NCBI GenBank assembly: GCA_963711465.1
Contig: CAVQEG010000001.1
Location: 2,480,001-2,544,000, forward strand
DNA length: 64,000 bases
DNA from: CAVQEG01 sp963711465
GTDB lineage: Bacteria > Bacteroidota > Ignavibacteria > OLB7
Direction of reading: 5' to 3'
Each line of letters begins with the position of its first letter. Positions within the stretch are counted from its first letter, which is position 1. The notes beneath the pieces were generated by a model. That model was not told the origin of the DNA and made no database searches. It saw only the letters and a program-made list of their open reading frames with translations. Below are positions 53,958 to 61,883 of this stretch, piece by piece. Position numbers and translations under genes: made by a program.

Positions 53958-55430
53958 CTACTTGTACTCTCCCTTCGATTCATACCGATCGGATTCCGAT
54001 TCCCGAGTCGAATCATCGGGAAGGAATTCCGACCGCGTCACCGCCGACGTATCGCCGACGATTGCGACGGTGAAATTCCGCAGGTAAAGTTGCGCCGCCT
54101 CATTGATCTGTTCGGCAGTCAGCGAACGGAGCCCGTCGATCAGACGGAATTCGTTGGTCCAGGAGCCAGTATAGATCTGCGCAAGTCCGAGTTCATGCGC
54201 CTGCGACGCGTTCGTCTGCTCCTTCAGATACGTGCTGGTGATCCAAGTGCCGAGGCCGGAGGTGATGTATTCATCGGCGATGATATAGTCCCGGAAGAAG
54301 TCGATCACCTCCCGCTTCGCCGTACGCCACGCCGAGTCGGGCAGCGTGGTCGACATGGTGATCTCGCCGTACGGGGTTCGCGTGAAATTCACCTCCGCAT
54401 CGGGTGCATAGCTGAGATTCCGCTCCATTCGAATTTCACGGAAGAGGGAACCCGACACGAAGCTCGAGAGGCGGAGCATCGCATAGTAGAGCGAATCGGT
54501 GCGTTGCGGCACGCGATGCCGGGCGACGATGTAGGTGGTCGGCACGGCATCTCGATCGCCGGCAGCCGGGCGAATGATCACCTCGGGGCGATTCGCATTC
54601 TGCGGTTCCGGCAGCGGCGTCTGTTTGTAATCGCCTTCGGGGAGCGTCGCCAGCGAGGTCGCAACCTTGTGGTACAGATCGGCCGAATCGACGTTGCCGA
54701 CCACCACCAGCAGCAGGCGCGACTTGACGAACATCCGGTGATACTGCGCCAGGAGATCCGCTTCGGTGACCCTCTGCACATCCGACACGGTCGCGGTGCG
54801 ACCGTAGGGATGCCCGTAGAAGTAGGCGCTGTCGGCGAGGAACTCGGCGTAGGACTCGGGATCGGACGTGCGGTTCTGAATCGCGCTCGTCAGTCGCTCC
54901 TTCGCATTGCGGAGCTCCAGTGAATCGAACTGCGGGTGCATGACGACGCCGGCGAAGAGATCCCAGGAGCGATCGAAGTTCTCATCGACCGATCGCAGCG
55001 TCATCGACGAGTAATCGCGGGTGTCCGACGGCAGAATTCCCGTCACCATCCGGTCGATCAGCCGCCTGTACTCCTGCTTGGTCATCGTCGACGGACCGGA
55101 GAGCGGCGGCACCTCGAGCGCCAGCGACTGCACGGCCGGCGAGACGTCCTTCGGCAGCGCGGGCAGGCCGCCACGGATGAACAGCTCCGCGGCGATCACG
55201 TGATTGGCCGGACCCGACGGTCGCATGATCACCTGGATGCCGTCCACGTCGAACTGCTTCACGTTCTTCGGAGCACCACGATAGGTCACGTTCTCCTCGG
55301 TCACGTCGCGCTGTGAGGAACGGCTCGAGGCACATCCGGCGAACATCAGCACGGCCGCCATTGCGAAGGCAACGGCGGAGGAGCTGAACGGATTCGACCG
55401 ATTCGGAATGTTGGCTGTGTATCGCTGCAT
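53958..55430 (-). CDS. M16-family zinc peptidase-like lipoprotein, non-catalytic subunit
   Basis: From ATG 55430 the product is 490 residues with a lipoprotein signal (AVAFAMAAVLMFAGCASS, lipobox Cys at about 33). The fold is M16/insulinase-like: NVKQFDVDGIQVIMRPSG, then two homologous halves with YGHPYGRTATVSDVQRVTEA, LLLVVVGNVD and FREIRMERNLSYAPDAEVNF. The inverted zinc motif HxxEH is absent (AAELFIRGGLPALP in its place), so it should be the non-catalytic partner of the neighbouring gene, as in other two-subunit M16B peptidases. It retains the Arg/Tyr substrate-binding motif (R-x-x-x-x-LSY). It lies 95 bases downstream of the catalytic partner on the same strand. Confidence 0.86.
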   Translation of the reverse strand: MQRYTANIPNRSNPFSSSAVAFAMAAVLMFAGCASSRSSQRDVTEENVTYRGAPKNVKQFDVDGIQVIMRPSGPANHVIAAELFIRGGLPALPKDVSPAVQSLALEVPPLSGPSTMTKQEYRRLIDRMVTGILPSDTRDYSSMTLRSVDENFDRSWDLFAGVVMHPQFDSLELRNAKERLTSAIQNRTSDPESYAEFLADSAYFYGHPYGRTATVSDVQRVTEADLLAQYHRMFVKSRLLLVVVGNVDSADLYHKVATSLATLPEGDYKQTPLPEPQNANRPEVIIRPAAGDRDAVPTTYIVARHRVPQRTDSLYYAMLRLSSFVSGSLFREIRMERNLSYAPDAEVNFTRTPYGEITMSTTLPDSAWRTAKREVIDFFRDYIIADEYITSGLGTWITSTYLKEQTNASQAHELGLAQIYTGSWTNEFRLIDGLRSLTAEQINEAAQLYLRNFTVAIVGDTSAVTRSEFLPDDSTRESESDRYESKGEYK

Positions 55431-55525
55431 TACGGGACTGGTATTGAGGGCCTGGGAAAAGGAGGGCCTGAATTGCAAGCCCGGACGCCGGGATCTGCTG
55501 TCGAACGTCTGTTGCGTGGCCGGAA

Positions 55526-57016
55526 TTACTGGTTGACCGCCTCGTGCAGCAGCTCCTTCGGCTGCACGTTCAGTTCCTGCAGCGCCTGCGGACTGCTGCT
55601 GACGCCGAGCACGTACGGCTTGTTCTTGATATAGGTGCGGATATACCGCTGGATATCCTCACGCGTGACCTTCGAGAGGTTGTCGATGTAATGGATGTAG
55701 TAATCCAGGCCGGTCGTGCTCCACCAGAAGGCTGGCGTGTGGACCCACTCGGAGGTCTCCTCGCTTTCGTACAGCGCGCGCACGCGCAGGATCGCCTTGG
55801 CCGTGGCGAGCTCCTCGTCGGTGAAGTAGTCCGGGGAATCGAGATCCTGAATCTCGTTCCAGAGCACATCGACCGTCCTGCGCACCTTGTCAGGAGTCGT
55901 CACCGCCTGAACGGTGATGGGACCGACGTAGCGCTGGGTGTAGTAGCCGATACCGGCGGCCTGCGTCAGGCCGCTTTCGACCAGACGGCGCTGGAATCGC
56001 GACTGCGGCTGCTGGAGGATGAAGATCAGCACGTCGGCCGCGTAGGTCGACGCGTTGTCCAGCCCGACCGACGGTCCGTGCCAGTTGTACTGCACCTGCG
56101 CCAGATCCACGCCCGGTGCAGGCACCAGCAGCGCGGTGTCGCGCGTCAGCGGCTTGGCCATCGGCGGTGGATTGTTCTTGAACGGATCCGGTCCCCGCTC
56201 CCAGGAGGAGAAGTATTTCGTCACCAGATGGTTGACGGTCGTCGAGTCGACATCACCGGCGACGATCAGCAGCGAGTTGTTCGGAATGTAGTAGCGCTTC
56301 TGGATCTCCCTCATCTTTGCCGGTGTGGCCGACTTGATCACGTTGCGCTGTCCCAGCGGCTCCTTTCGCGTGATCATGTCACCCCACATCGCAGAGTCGA
56401 TCGCGCGGCCGAATTCGAACCAGGGGTTGGCTTCGTGCCGGTCGAATTCCCCCAGCACCACCTCCCGCTCCCTCTCGAGTTCGCCGGAGTCGAATACCGG
56501 CGAGGTGGCGCTGCTGGCCATCGCCTTGATTCCCTCCTCCAGATTGCTCACCGGCAGCGTGAAGAAGTAGTCGACCACCTCCTCCCGCGTTTCAGCGTTG
56601 AAGACGGCTCCGAGATCGTTCAGATGGCCCATGAACTCCTCGCTCGAGCGATAACGCCCGTTCGCCTTGAAGAACATGTGCTCGTAGAGGTGCGACAGTC
56701 CGGCGAACTGAGGGCCCTCGGTGAACGAACCGTTGCGTACCGCCAGATCGATGGTGGCGATCGGAACCAGATGGTTCTCGATGACCAGCACGTCGAGTCC
56801 GTTGGGAAGCGTGAAACGGATGAACTCCTTCTCGGGTGAGGTGATCGACGAACCGCCGGTGGACTGCGCGCGTGCCGCGACAGCTGCCATCAGCAGCACC
56901 AGCATTGCCAGGAGCGGCGCGCGTCCCGACGGTGCCCGGCGTGTCGGTGCCATGCGTGTCGGTGCCATGCGTGTCGGTGCTAGGCGTGTCGGTGCGCCCG
57001 AATGATATTCGACCAT
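55526..57016 (-). CDS. M16-family zinc peptidase, catalytic subunit
   Basis: The 496-residue protein has the inverted zinc motif HLYEH (His109, Glu112, His113) in GLSHLYEHMFFKANG, with the downstream acidic ligand in ETREEVVDYFFTLP. It has a signal peptide (LLAMLVLLMAAVAARAQ, about 35-51), so it acts in the periplasm or outside. Before the signal peptide lie five near-identical five-residue repeats (APTRL, APTRM, APTRM, APTRR, APSGR) from a 15-base minisatellite. The start is uncertain: ATG 57016 is chosen, but ATGs inside the repeat would give a shorter signal peptide. It forms an operon with the non-catalytic partner downstream. Confidence 0.88.
   Translation of the reverse strand: MVEYHSGAPTRLAPTRMAPTRMAPTRRAPSGRAPLLAMLVLLMAAVAARAQSTGGSSITSPEKEFIRFTLPNGLDVLVIENHLVPIATIDLAVRNGSFTEGPQFAGLSHLYEHMFFKANGRYRSSEEFMGHLNDLGAVFNAETREEVVDYFFTLPVSNLEEGIKAMASSATSPVFDSGELEREREVVLGEFDRHEANPWFEFGRAIDSAMWGDMITRKEPLGQRNVIKSATPAKMREIQKRYYIPNNSLLIVAGDVDSTTVNHLVTKYFSSWERGPDPFKNNPPPMAKPLTRDTALLVPAPGVDLAQVQYNWHGPSVGLDNASTYAADVLIFILQQPQSRFQRRLVESGLTQAAGIGYYTQRYVGPITVQAVTTPDKVRRTVDVLWNEIQDLDSPDYFTDEELATAKAILRVRALYESEETSEWVHTPAFWWSTTGLDYYIHYIDNLSKVTREDIQRYIRTYIKNKPYVLGVSSSPQALQELNVQPKELLHEAVNQ
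56941..57000 (-). repeat. 15-base minisatellite at the start of the M16 peptidase gene
   Basis: Four 15-base units (GTGTCGGTGCCATGC type on the plus strand, two identical, two with a few changes) encode the APTRM-like repeats. Two units contain an ATG in frame, so copy number also changes the number of possible start codons. Confidence 0.8.
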
Positions 57017-57393
57017 GTTGTCTTGCTCGATGTTTGCTGTGAGTTCCGACCTCTGCTCGACTCCCGGCGTCCACGAACGAATCGACCGCCGCCGCCGCAA
57101 CGCGACGACGCCCGGCGACTGGTGGATTGCTGACTCGTTGCACTCGATGTGCGGGTGGTGAACGGATTCGCGAAACGGTCCCCGATCAATCGCCGGACTG
57201 GTCGGTGCCGGACCGCATGGACATGCGAAACACGCTCAAAGGTTGTGAATATAGCATATTGCCTCCCCGCCGGACCGCACCAAACCGACCGCAACCATCA
57301 GGATTCATCGCCGTTCGAGGTGGCATGTTCCTAACGACGGACGAGACCGCGGACACCATGCATCAGAAACGTTTCAACCTATAGTGAGTACTC
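57017..57393. other. Divergent promoter spacer between M16 and KdsC-like genes
   Basis: No gene is seen. An AT-rich patch (GAATATAGCATATTGCC, about 57246-57262) and AAACGTTTCAACCTATAGTG just before the KdsC-like gene may hold promoter elements. Nothing else is clear. Confidence 0.3.
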
Positions 57394-57936
57394 ATGCTGA
57401 TACCGACCAGTGATCTCAACGAGCGCGCCGTGAACATCCGACTGGTGCTCGCCGATGTCGACGGCGTGCTGACCGACGGCGGCGTCTACTACGGAGCCGA
57501 CGGCGAAGTGATGAAGCGCTTCAACATCCGCGACGGCATGGGCGTAGAACGGCTCAACAACGCCGACGTCGAGGTCGGGCTGATCACCGGTGAGAAGTCG
57601 CCCTCGGTGACCGCCCGCGCCGAAAAGCTCCACATCGGAATCGTCTACCTCTTCTGCAAGGACAAGGCGAATGTCATCCATGAGATCGTCGAGAAGCACG
57701 GCTACGCCCTCGAGGAAATCGCCTACATCGGCGACGATGTCAACGACCTCGAGGCGATGAACCTCGTCGGACTCGCCGGCGCACCGTCGGATGCGTTCAT
57801 CGAAGCCCGCGAAGCCGCCGGCTACGTCTGCCGTGCCCGCGGTGGCTACGGTGCCTTTCGCGAGTTCGCCGAACTCATCGTCGAGGCGAAGAAGCAGCGC
57901 GAAGAGGGCGTCGAGAAGTCATTCGGATTCCAATAG
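57394..57936 (+). CDS. HAD phosphatase, KDO-8-phosphate phosphatase (KdsC)-like
   Basis: The 180-residue protein is a cap-less HAD phosphatase. It has the nucleophile motif LADVDGVLTDGGVYY (Asp21, Asp23), motif II in VGLITGEKSPS, the lysine in CKDKANV, and the metal-binding IGDDVNDLEAM. The KdsC-specific pattern of DG-RFNIRDGMGVERL is present. KdsC removes phosphate from 3-deoxy-D-manno-octulosonate 8-phosphate in lipopolysaccharide core synthesis; related HADs act on N-acylneuraminate 9-phosphate. Its neighbour, starting one base after the stop, is a secreted protein. Confidence 0.85.
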   Translation: MLIPTSDLNERAVNIRLVLADVDGVLTDGGVYYGADGEVMKRFNIRDGMGVERLNNADVEVGLITGEKSPSVTARAEKLHIGIVYLFCKDKANVIHEIVEKHGYALEEIAYIGDDVNDLEAMNLVGLAGAPSDAFIEAREAAGYVCRARGGYGAFREFAELIVEAKKQREEGVEKSFGFQ

Positions 57937-57937
57937 T

Positions 57938-58753
57938 ATGAACCGTCGATTCACCATATCCCCCGGCGTCGTGGTGATCGCACTGACGCTGCTGAGTACC
58001 GTGACATCCGCCTCGGCACAGGACCGATCGCCCGTCGACGTTCACCCCGAAGGCGCGCTGCACGCCGCAGCCGTTGCCCGGGGACGCGACCTCGCCCAAC
58101 GCGTCGTCGACGCCACCGGAGGACTCGAAGCGTGGCATGACACGTCGTGGGACCTCGCCTTCGACTTCGTCATCCTGCACGACGACACCGTCGTGGCCCG
58201 ATTCTCCCACCAGTGGGATCGCGCCAGCGGCCACTATGTCGTCTCCGGCACCGCTCCGTCCGGACAATCCTGGAGCGTCGAGATCGATGACATCCGGTCC
58301 GGACTCGACGGACTCAGCGGAGCGACGAGGATCGACGGCGAGCCGGCGCCCGATTCGCTGCACACGCGACTGCTGCAGATGGGCTACGCGAGGTTCATCA
58401 ACGACTCCTACTGGCTGCTGGAGCCGATCAAGCTCCTGGATTCCGGCGTTCACCAGCTTCGACTCGAGGACACCACCATCGACGGCCGCACGCTCGAGGT
58501 TCTGTCGATCTCCTTCGACCAGGTCGGCCTCACCCCCGGCGATCGCTACCTCGTCTACGTCGATCCCGACACGGGACGCATCGTTCGCTGGCACTACTTC
58601 CTGCAGAGCGGTCGTGAGGGAGAATTCGTATGGACCGACTATCAGAAGGTCGGCCCGCTGACGCTCGCGCTGTCGAAACGTTCGCTCGACGGCTCATCGG
58701 AGATACGCTTCGAGAACGTCCGCGTGATGCACCAGAGCAGCCCGCTTCGGTAG
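57938..58753 (+). CDS. Secreted protein of unknown function (outer-membrane lipid-handling-like fold)
   Basis: From ATG 57938, one base after the KdsC-like stop, the product is 271 residues with a signal peptide (GVVVIALTLLSTVTSASAQ). The mature protein reads as a long curved beta sheet (DLAFDFVILHDDTVVARFSH, YLVYVDPDTGRIVRWHYFLQ, VWTDYQKVGPLTLALSKRS, EIRFENVRV) after an initial helix (LAQRVVDATGGLEAWHDTSW). This resembles DUF6503-like and LolA/outer-membrane lipoprotein-sorting-like folds. The tight coupling to a lipopolysaccharide-type enzyme would suit an envelope role, but that is inference. Confidence 0.75.
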   Translation: MNRRFTISPGVVVIALTLLSTVTSASAQDRSPVDVHPEGALHAAAVARGRDLAQRVVDATGGLEAWHDTSWDLAFDFVILHDDTVVARFSHQWDRASGHYVVSGTAPSGQSWSVEIDDIRSGLDGLSGATRIDGEPAPDSLHTRLLQMGYARFINDSYWLLEPIKLLDSGVHQLRLEDTTIDGRTLEVLSISFDQVGLTPGDRYLVYVDPDTGRIVRWHYFLQSGREGEFVWTDYQKVGPLTLALSKRSLDGSSEIRFENVRVMHQSSPLR

Positions 58754-59001
58754 CTTCGTCCTGATGTCCCCACACGGCGCCGTCATCCTCTTCCTCTGCG
58801 ACGAGCACCTCGATACGCTCGGCGAGCCGCTGTACTCCCGCCGCAAAGCGCGCCGTTGCACGCCGCTCAGCCCGTAGGGGCTCGCGTCGATCGCCATACC
58901 GGGTGGCCTCCGCACAGCCGCCTGAGGCCCGTCATCCGTCCGATACGCAATCGCTCGTGCGCAGGTTCACTCCAATTCACACTCCTCTCGACACGACTTC
59001 A

Positions 59002-59337
59002 ATGGCACACTACTACGAATCGAACGACCTCCGTCGCTTCGCCGACGTCGGCACCCACCAGCGTGATCTGATGGATAAATTCTTCACGTGGTACAACGAA
59101 GCGACCGGCGCCGACGGCGCGCTCACGCGACGGGAGAAGCAGCTCATCGGCCTTGCCGTCGCGCACGCAATTCAGTGCCCGTACTGCATCGACGCCTACA
59201 CGACCGGTTGCCTCGAGTCCGGTGCCGATCCTGCCCAGATGTCCGAGGCGATCCATGTCGCCGCGTCCGTGCGCGGCGGCGCCTCGCTCGTCCACGGTGT
59301 GCAGATGCTCAACGGACTGGAAAAACTCGGAGCATAG
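59002..59337 (+). CDS. AhpD/carboxymuconolactone decarboxylase-like protein of the arsenosugar type
   Basis: The 111-residue helical protein has EKQLIGLAVAHAIQCPYCID (Glu45, Cys59, Cys62), the AhpD-type redox motif. The residue where AhpD has its catalytic His is Tyr66 here (CPYCIDAYTTG). The combination with an ArsS-type gene two bases downstream identifies it as the peroxidase-like protein that accompanies arsenosugar biosynthesis radical SAM enzymes. The family's exact reaction is not established. ATG 59002 begins at the family N-terminus (MAHYYESNDLRRF). Confidence 0.85.
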   Translation: MAHYYESNDLRRFADVGTHQRDLMDKFFTWYNEATGADGALTRREKQLIGLAVAHAIQCPYCIDAYTTGCLESGADPAQMSEAIHVAASVRGGASLVHGVQMLNGLEKLGA

Positions 59338-59339
59338 GA

Positions 59340-60356
59340 ATGGATCTGCCCGTCATTGAAACGCACCGCGAGGCGCCACAGCAGTACGACTTCCCCCGGA
59401 TTCTCGACGACAACCAACTCGACCTTTCGCCGATTTCGATCGACACGCTGCAGGTGAACGTGGGCAAGCTCTGCAATCAGGCATGCCTCCACTGTCACGT
59501 CGATGCCGGTCCGAAACGCACCGAGATCATGGATCGTCGCGTCGCCGACCGGGTGATTCACGTGCTGGCTGAACATGATCGGATCACGAAGCTCGACATC
59601 ACGGGAGGAGCGCCGGAACTGTGTGGTGAATTCGAGCGGCTGGTACGCGCAGGGCGCCGGCTCGGAAAGCACGTGATGGTGCGCCACAATCTCACCGTCC
59701 AGTTCGACCCGCATCCGCAGTCCGGCACGAGCATGGAACACCTCCCGGAATTCTTCGCCGACCACGGTTGCGAGGTCATCTGCTCGATGCCGTATTACAC
59801 GTCGTATTTCACCGACAAGCAGCGCGGCCGAGGTGCCTTCGACAAGTCGATCGAAGGGCTGCGCCGACTCAATTCCGTCGGATATGGGATCGCAGGAAGT
59901 GGTCTGGAATTGAATCTGGTATACAATCCCGCCGGTGCGTTTCTCCCAGCTGCGCAGGAGTCGCTCGAGGCGGATTTCCGCCGCGAACTGCGGCGCAATG
60001 CGGGAATTGAATTCACCCACCTGTTCACAATCACCAACATGCCGATTCACCGGTTCCTGCACGATCTGCAGCGTTCGGGAACGTATGAGCAGTACATGCA
60101 GCGACTGCTCGACGCCTTCAATCCCGTCGCGGCGCGCGGCGTGATGTGCCGCACGATGATCAGCGTCGATTACGACGGACGGCTGAGCGACTGCGACTTC
60201 AATCAGATGCTCGATCTGCCGGTCGAATCGGGTTCGCCGGCAACGATATTCGATTTCGATTACGACGCGCTCGTCCACCGTCGCATCGTCTTCGCCGACC
60301 ATTGTTTCGGGTGTACCGCCGGAGCTGGGAGTTCGTGCGGTGGAGCGACGGTGTAG
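59340..60356 (+). CDS. arsS: Arsenosugar biosynthesis radical SAM protein ArsS
   Basis: The 338-residue protein has the radical SAM motif CNQACLHC (Cys45, Cys49, Cys52) in VNVGKLCNQACLHCHVDAGP, then KLDITGGAPEL, VICSMPYYTSYFTDKQRGRG and GLELNLVYNPAGAFLP. The C-terminal domain is of the DUF3641 type with MISVDYDGRLSDCDFNQML, and the extra cysteines HCFGCTAGAGSSCGG probably bind a second cluster. ArsS adds an adenosyl-derived group to dimethylarsenite in arsenosugar synthesis. The methyltransferase ArsM, normally needed to make the substrate, is not in this window. It starts two bases after the AhpD-like gene. Confidence 0.9.
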   Translation: MDLPVIETHREAPQQYDFPRILDDNQLDLSPISIDTLQVNVGKLCNQACLHCHVDAGPKRTEIMDRRVADRVIHVLAEHDRITKLDITGGAPELCGEFERLVRAGRRLGKHVMVRHNLTVQFDPHPQSGTSMEHLPEFFADHGCEVICSMPYYTSYFTDKQRGRGAFDKSIEGLRRLNSVGYGIAGSGLELNLVYNPAGAFLPAAQESLEADFRRELRRNAGIEFTHLFTITNMPIHRFLHDLQRSGTYEQYMQRLLDAFNPVAARGVMCRTMISVDYDGRLSDCDFNQMLDLPVESGSPATIFDFDYDALVHRRIVFADHCFGCTAGAGSSCGGATV

Positions 60357-60384
60357 CGGCTGTCCGGTGACCACCACTCAGATC

Positions 60385-61044
60385 TCACTGCAACATCAGC
60401 CAGTCGTGGAGGACGTGCTCGAAATACCGACCCTCGGCAGGGGTCAGTCCGGGCGAGCGCTGACGGAGGATGCTCTCGAAGACCGCGTGCTTCGCACCGC
60501 GGTCGATGTCGTCGTAGCGAAGCTGGTGCGGCAGCAGGGTCACCAGCCGCTGCTCCAGACATCGAAGACTGTCGTTGCGGTGCGCGTAGAAATACTTTCC
60601 CAGCACTACCGGATTGCGTCCGAACACGCTGAACACGGCGACGTCGGTCGCCGAGCGCGTCAGTCCGCCCCCTCGCCGGCAGAGGCGGTCCATCACGTTC
60701 AGCGCGTGCTGATCGCCGTCACGGGAGGCGAGCGTCGCCAGTTCGCCGTACAGATCGCGGATGCAGCTGTCGCGCGGTGAGAACAGCATCGGCAGCTTCC
60801 ACGATTCGACGTCGGTCCGTCCACGCTGCAGTGCATCCAGGTGCGTGCAGCTCCAGAGCGTGTCGGCACCGATCGAAACCGACTCCCGCATTCCCATTCG
60901 TACGGTGCTCACCGCCAGGGTGTCCAGACGAACGACCGACTGCACTGCCTCGCCACCGTCGGGTATGGCGGGACCCGATCGACGGCCACCGCACGCGGTC
61001 AGGAGCACCAGCGCCACAGCGATCGAACCGATGCTACTGCGCAT
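60385..61044 (-). CDS. Lipoprotein of unknown function
   Basis: From ATG 61044 the product is 219 residues with a lipoprotein signal (SSIGSIAVALVLLTACGG, lipobox LTAC, Cys at about 18). The mature part has several cysteines (LWSCTHLD, RDSCIRDLYGE, DRLCRRGGG, LRCLEQRLV), is mostly helical, and belongs to no family I recognise. Its start overlaps the end of the haem-binding protein gene by 11 bases, so the two are translationally coupled and probably act together at the membrane. Longer starts inside the upstream gene are unlikely. Confidence 0.7.
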   Translation of the reverse strand: MRSSIGSIAVALVLLTACGGRRSGPAIPDGGEAVQSVVRLDTLAVSTVRMGMRESVSIGADTLWSCTHLDALQRGRTDVESWKLPMLFSPRDSCIRDLYGELATLASRDGDQHALNVMDRLCRRGGGLTRSATDVAVFSVFGRNPVVLGKYFYAHRNDSLRCLEQRLVTLLPHQLRYDDIDRGAKHAVFESILRQRSPGLTPAEGRYFEHVLHDWLMLQ

Positions 61045-61531
61045 GATGCTCTTCGGTCGCCGCGAGCTGCAGTCGACGCCGCTGCGATTGCGCCCAGAGA
61101 TACATGGCAAATCGATCGTCGGTGGACAGTCTGGCATTTCGGCGGACCAGCAGATAGAGTCGCGGCGGCATCTGATCGTATTTCACCATGTCTCCGATTC
61201 GGGCCAGCAGATGATCCTGTTCCGCCCATGTATAGCTGTTCCATCTGGTCAGATTCATCTTGCTCCGGCCGTCGTGGACGGTACGTGCGACGAACCAGGA
61301 GGCGGGCGCGATGCTCGTGAACCACGGAAGGTCGGCTTCGTCGGAATGACAGTCGGCACAGGCCCTGTCCAGGATCCGCTGAATCCGCGGGTAGACGTCC
61401 ACGTGTGCGTTCATGCGCTCCTCGGCCGCGACGGTGCGGTGTTCGATTTCGGGCCGTATCAACTGGATGCCGAGAAGAATCACCGCGAAAAATGCCACCG
61501 TCCACAGTCCGAATCTGCGTGTTCGTTTCAT
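61034..61531 (-). CDS. Membrane-anchored haem-binding domain protein
   Basis: The 165-residue protein has one N-terminal membrane helix (LWTVAFFAVILLGIQLI, about 9-25) and a single c-type haem motif CADCH (Cys58, Cys61, His62) in ILDRACADCHSDEADLPW. The family-typical ASWFVARTVHDGRSKMNLTRW and DQMPPRLYLLV follow, the Met perhaps serving as sixth ligand. It fits the Haem_bd family found in Bacteroidota and planctomycetes, whose function is not firmly known. It is the first gene of a pair with the lipoprotein. Confidence 0.85.
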   Translation of the reverse strand: MKRTRRFGLWTVAFFAVILLGIQLIRPEIEHRTVAAEERMNAHVDVYPRIQRILDRACADCHSDEADLPWFTSIAPASWFVARTVHDGRSKMNLTRWNSYTWAEQDHLLARIGDMVKYDQMPPRLYLLVRRNARLSTDDRFAMYLWAQSQRRRLQLAATEEHHAQ

Positions 61532-61883
61532 GGTCTTTCTCTACTGGGAATGCCGCCCGTCGGCGAGACGACCGGGCGTCGGGGAGTACTTCCGGGAGAG
61601 CGGTGGCGCGCGCCGACCGCTCCCGCTGCGTTGAGAAAGACCTGAACGTGCCTGCTTTGTCGCGTCGAATTGGTGGTGGGTGTCGGAGCCCGATGGTGGT
61701 TGAATTCAGACCGGATTCAATCAATCTCCGGTATCTGAATTACCGGTCGGAAGTGTCCCGATTGCAGGCCGATTCGCCCGCCGTTGCCATCGGTATCCAG
61801 ACAGAACGCGTGATCCCGCTCGCCGTCGACGCCGATTTTTTTTGCGCTCGATCTCGCCGTTCATCACGGTGAGCGCACGCGGC
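61532..61883. other. Spacer with no recognised gene
   Basis: No gene is seen. TTGAATTCAGACCGGATTC and nearby AT-rich stretches (about 61700-61760) may include the promoter for the minus-strand haem-binding protein gene. A run of eight Ts at about 61838-61845 has no clear stem in front of it on the plus strand. Confidence 0.3.

Noticed and set aside
58754..59001. Small open frames between the secreted protein and AhpD-like genes
   Set aside because: The 37-codon frame at about 58765 and the minus-strand frames lack a ribosome binding site or family resemblance; this is more likely the promoter region of the arsS pair.
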